Shown here piece after piece: positions 7,285 through 7,828 of a stretch of DNA of 7,828 nucleotides (position 1 is its first letter; every line of letters begins with the position of its first letter). The stretch is from Pseudomonadota bacterium (GTDB lineage: Bacteria; Pseudomonadota; Gammaproteobacteria; Burkholderiales; Nitrosomonadaceae), in contig JAFEEV010000099.1 of assembly GCA_018240935.1 (NCBI GenBank), forward strand, positions 1 to 7,828. Reading direction: 5' to 3'. A program made the translations under genes and the position numbers. A model generated the notes under the pieces. That model was not told the DNA's origin. It was given only the letters and a program-made list of their open reading frames with translations, and made no database searches.

Positions 7285-7828
7285 ATGAAAGTTTATTACG
7301 ATAAAGATGCAGATCTATCCCTCATTAAAGGAAAGAAAGTAACCATATTGGGTTACGGCTCGCAAGGGCATGCGCATGCTAACAATTTGAGCGAATCCGG
7401 TGTGAAAGTGACAGTAGGGCTGCGTAAAGGTGGGTTATCCTGGGGTAAAGCGGAAAAAGCCGGATTAAAGGTCTTGGAAGTTGCCGAAGCCGTTAAGGAT
7501 GCCGATGTGGTTATGGTTCTGCTACCTGATGAACAAATTGGCGCGGTATATAAAAGGGAGATCGAACCCGGCTTGAAGAAGGGTGCGACCCTGGCGTTTG
7601 CCCATGGTTTCAGTGTGCATTATGGGCAAGTGACACCGCGTGACGACTTGGATGTCATCATGATTGCGCCTAAAGGACCGGGTCATCTGGTGCGTTCGAC
7701 CTACTTGCAAGGCGGCGGTGTGCCGTCGCTGATCGCCGTGCATCAGGATAAATCCGGCAAAGCGCGCGATCTGGCGCTTTCTTATGCGGCCGCTAACGGC
7801 GGTACCCGTGGCGGTGTGATCGAAACCA
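7285..7828 (+). CDS. ilvC: Ketol-acid reductoisomerase, C-terminus cut by window edge
   Basis: Magnesium and NADPH-dependent enzyme that converts 2-acetolactate to 2,3-dihydroxy-isovalerate (and the 2-aceto-2-hydroxybutyrate analogue), directly after IlvI/IlvH in branched-chain amino acid synthesis. The reading frame stays open from ATG 7285 to the right edge (181 codons), so only the N-terminal Rossmann domain and the start of what follows are present. It begins MKVYYDKDADL, as the short class I enzymes of about 338 residues do. The nucleotide-binding motif GYGSQGHAHA is at 23-32. The coenzyme-phosphate loop GLRKGGLSW (45-53) keeps R47 and S52, which fits NADPH use. LLPDEQ (79-84), the active-site H107 in FAHGF, and IAPKGPGHLVR (127-137) are also present. 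The magnesium-binding knotted C-terminal domain is outside the window. The start is supported by AAGGA at 7275-7279. Confidence 0.97.
   Translation, partial: MKVYYDKDADLSLIKGKKVTILGYGSQGHAHANNLSESGVKVTVGLRKGGLSWGKAEKAGLKVLEVAEAVKDADVVMVLLPDEQIGAVYKREIEPGLKKGATLAFAHGFSVHYGQVTPRDDLDVIMIAPKGPGHLVRSTYLQGGGVPSLIAVHQDKSGKARDLALSYAAANGGTRGGVIET

Overview
The window looks like ordinary chromosomal core-genome DNA from a betaproteobacterium. The gene set, the protein details and the mid-range base composition suggest a Nitrosomonas or Nitrosospira-like ammonia oxidiser. That placement is inference from sequence style, not a database match. There are six protein genes, two of them cut by the window edges. 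I see no RNA genes, CRISPR arrays, insertion sequences or prophage genes.

Layout: positions 1-2309 on the minus strand hold most of glnE, the bifunctional enzyme that adenylylates and deadenylylates glutamine synthetase; its C-terminus lies beyond the left edge. A 228-base divergent intergenic region (2310-2537) separates it from a plus-strand series. That series begins with a nitrilase-superfamily amidohydrolase (2538-3395) and tldD (3426-4898, metalloprotease subunit). After a 63-base gap comes the branched-chain amino acid cluster: ilvI (4962-6665, acetolactate synthase catalytic subunit), ilvH (6674-7165, regulatory subunit) and ilvC (from 7285, ketol-acid reductoisomerase, cut by the right edge).

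How the genes work together: IlvI and IlvH form the first common enzyme of valine, leucine and isoleucine synthesis, and IlvC performs the next step. The IlvH valine-binding ACT domain looks intact, so feedback inhibition is expected. GlnE tunes glutamine synthetase to nitrogen status. The amidohydrolase and TldD are co-directional and close, so probably co-transcribed, but nothing in the sequence ties them functionally to the ilv genes. TldD normally works with TldE (PmbA), which is not encoded here.

I found no undescribed system. The points most worth a second look are a Glu in place of the usual metal-binding Asp in the thiamine diphosphate motif of IlvI, the uncertain start codons of the amidohydrolase and tldD, the divergent control region, and the 119-base leader before ilvC.
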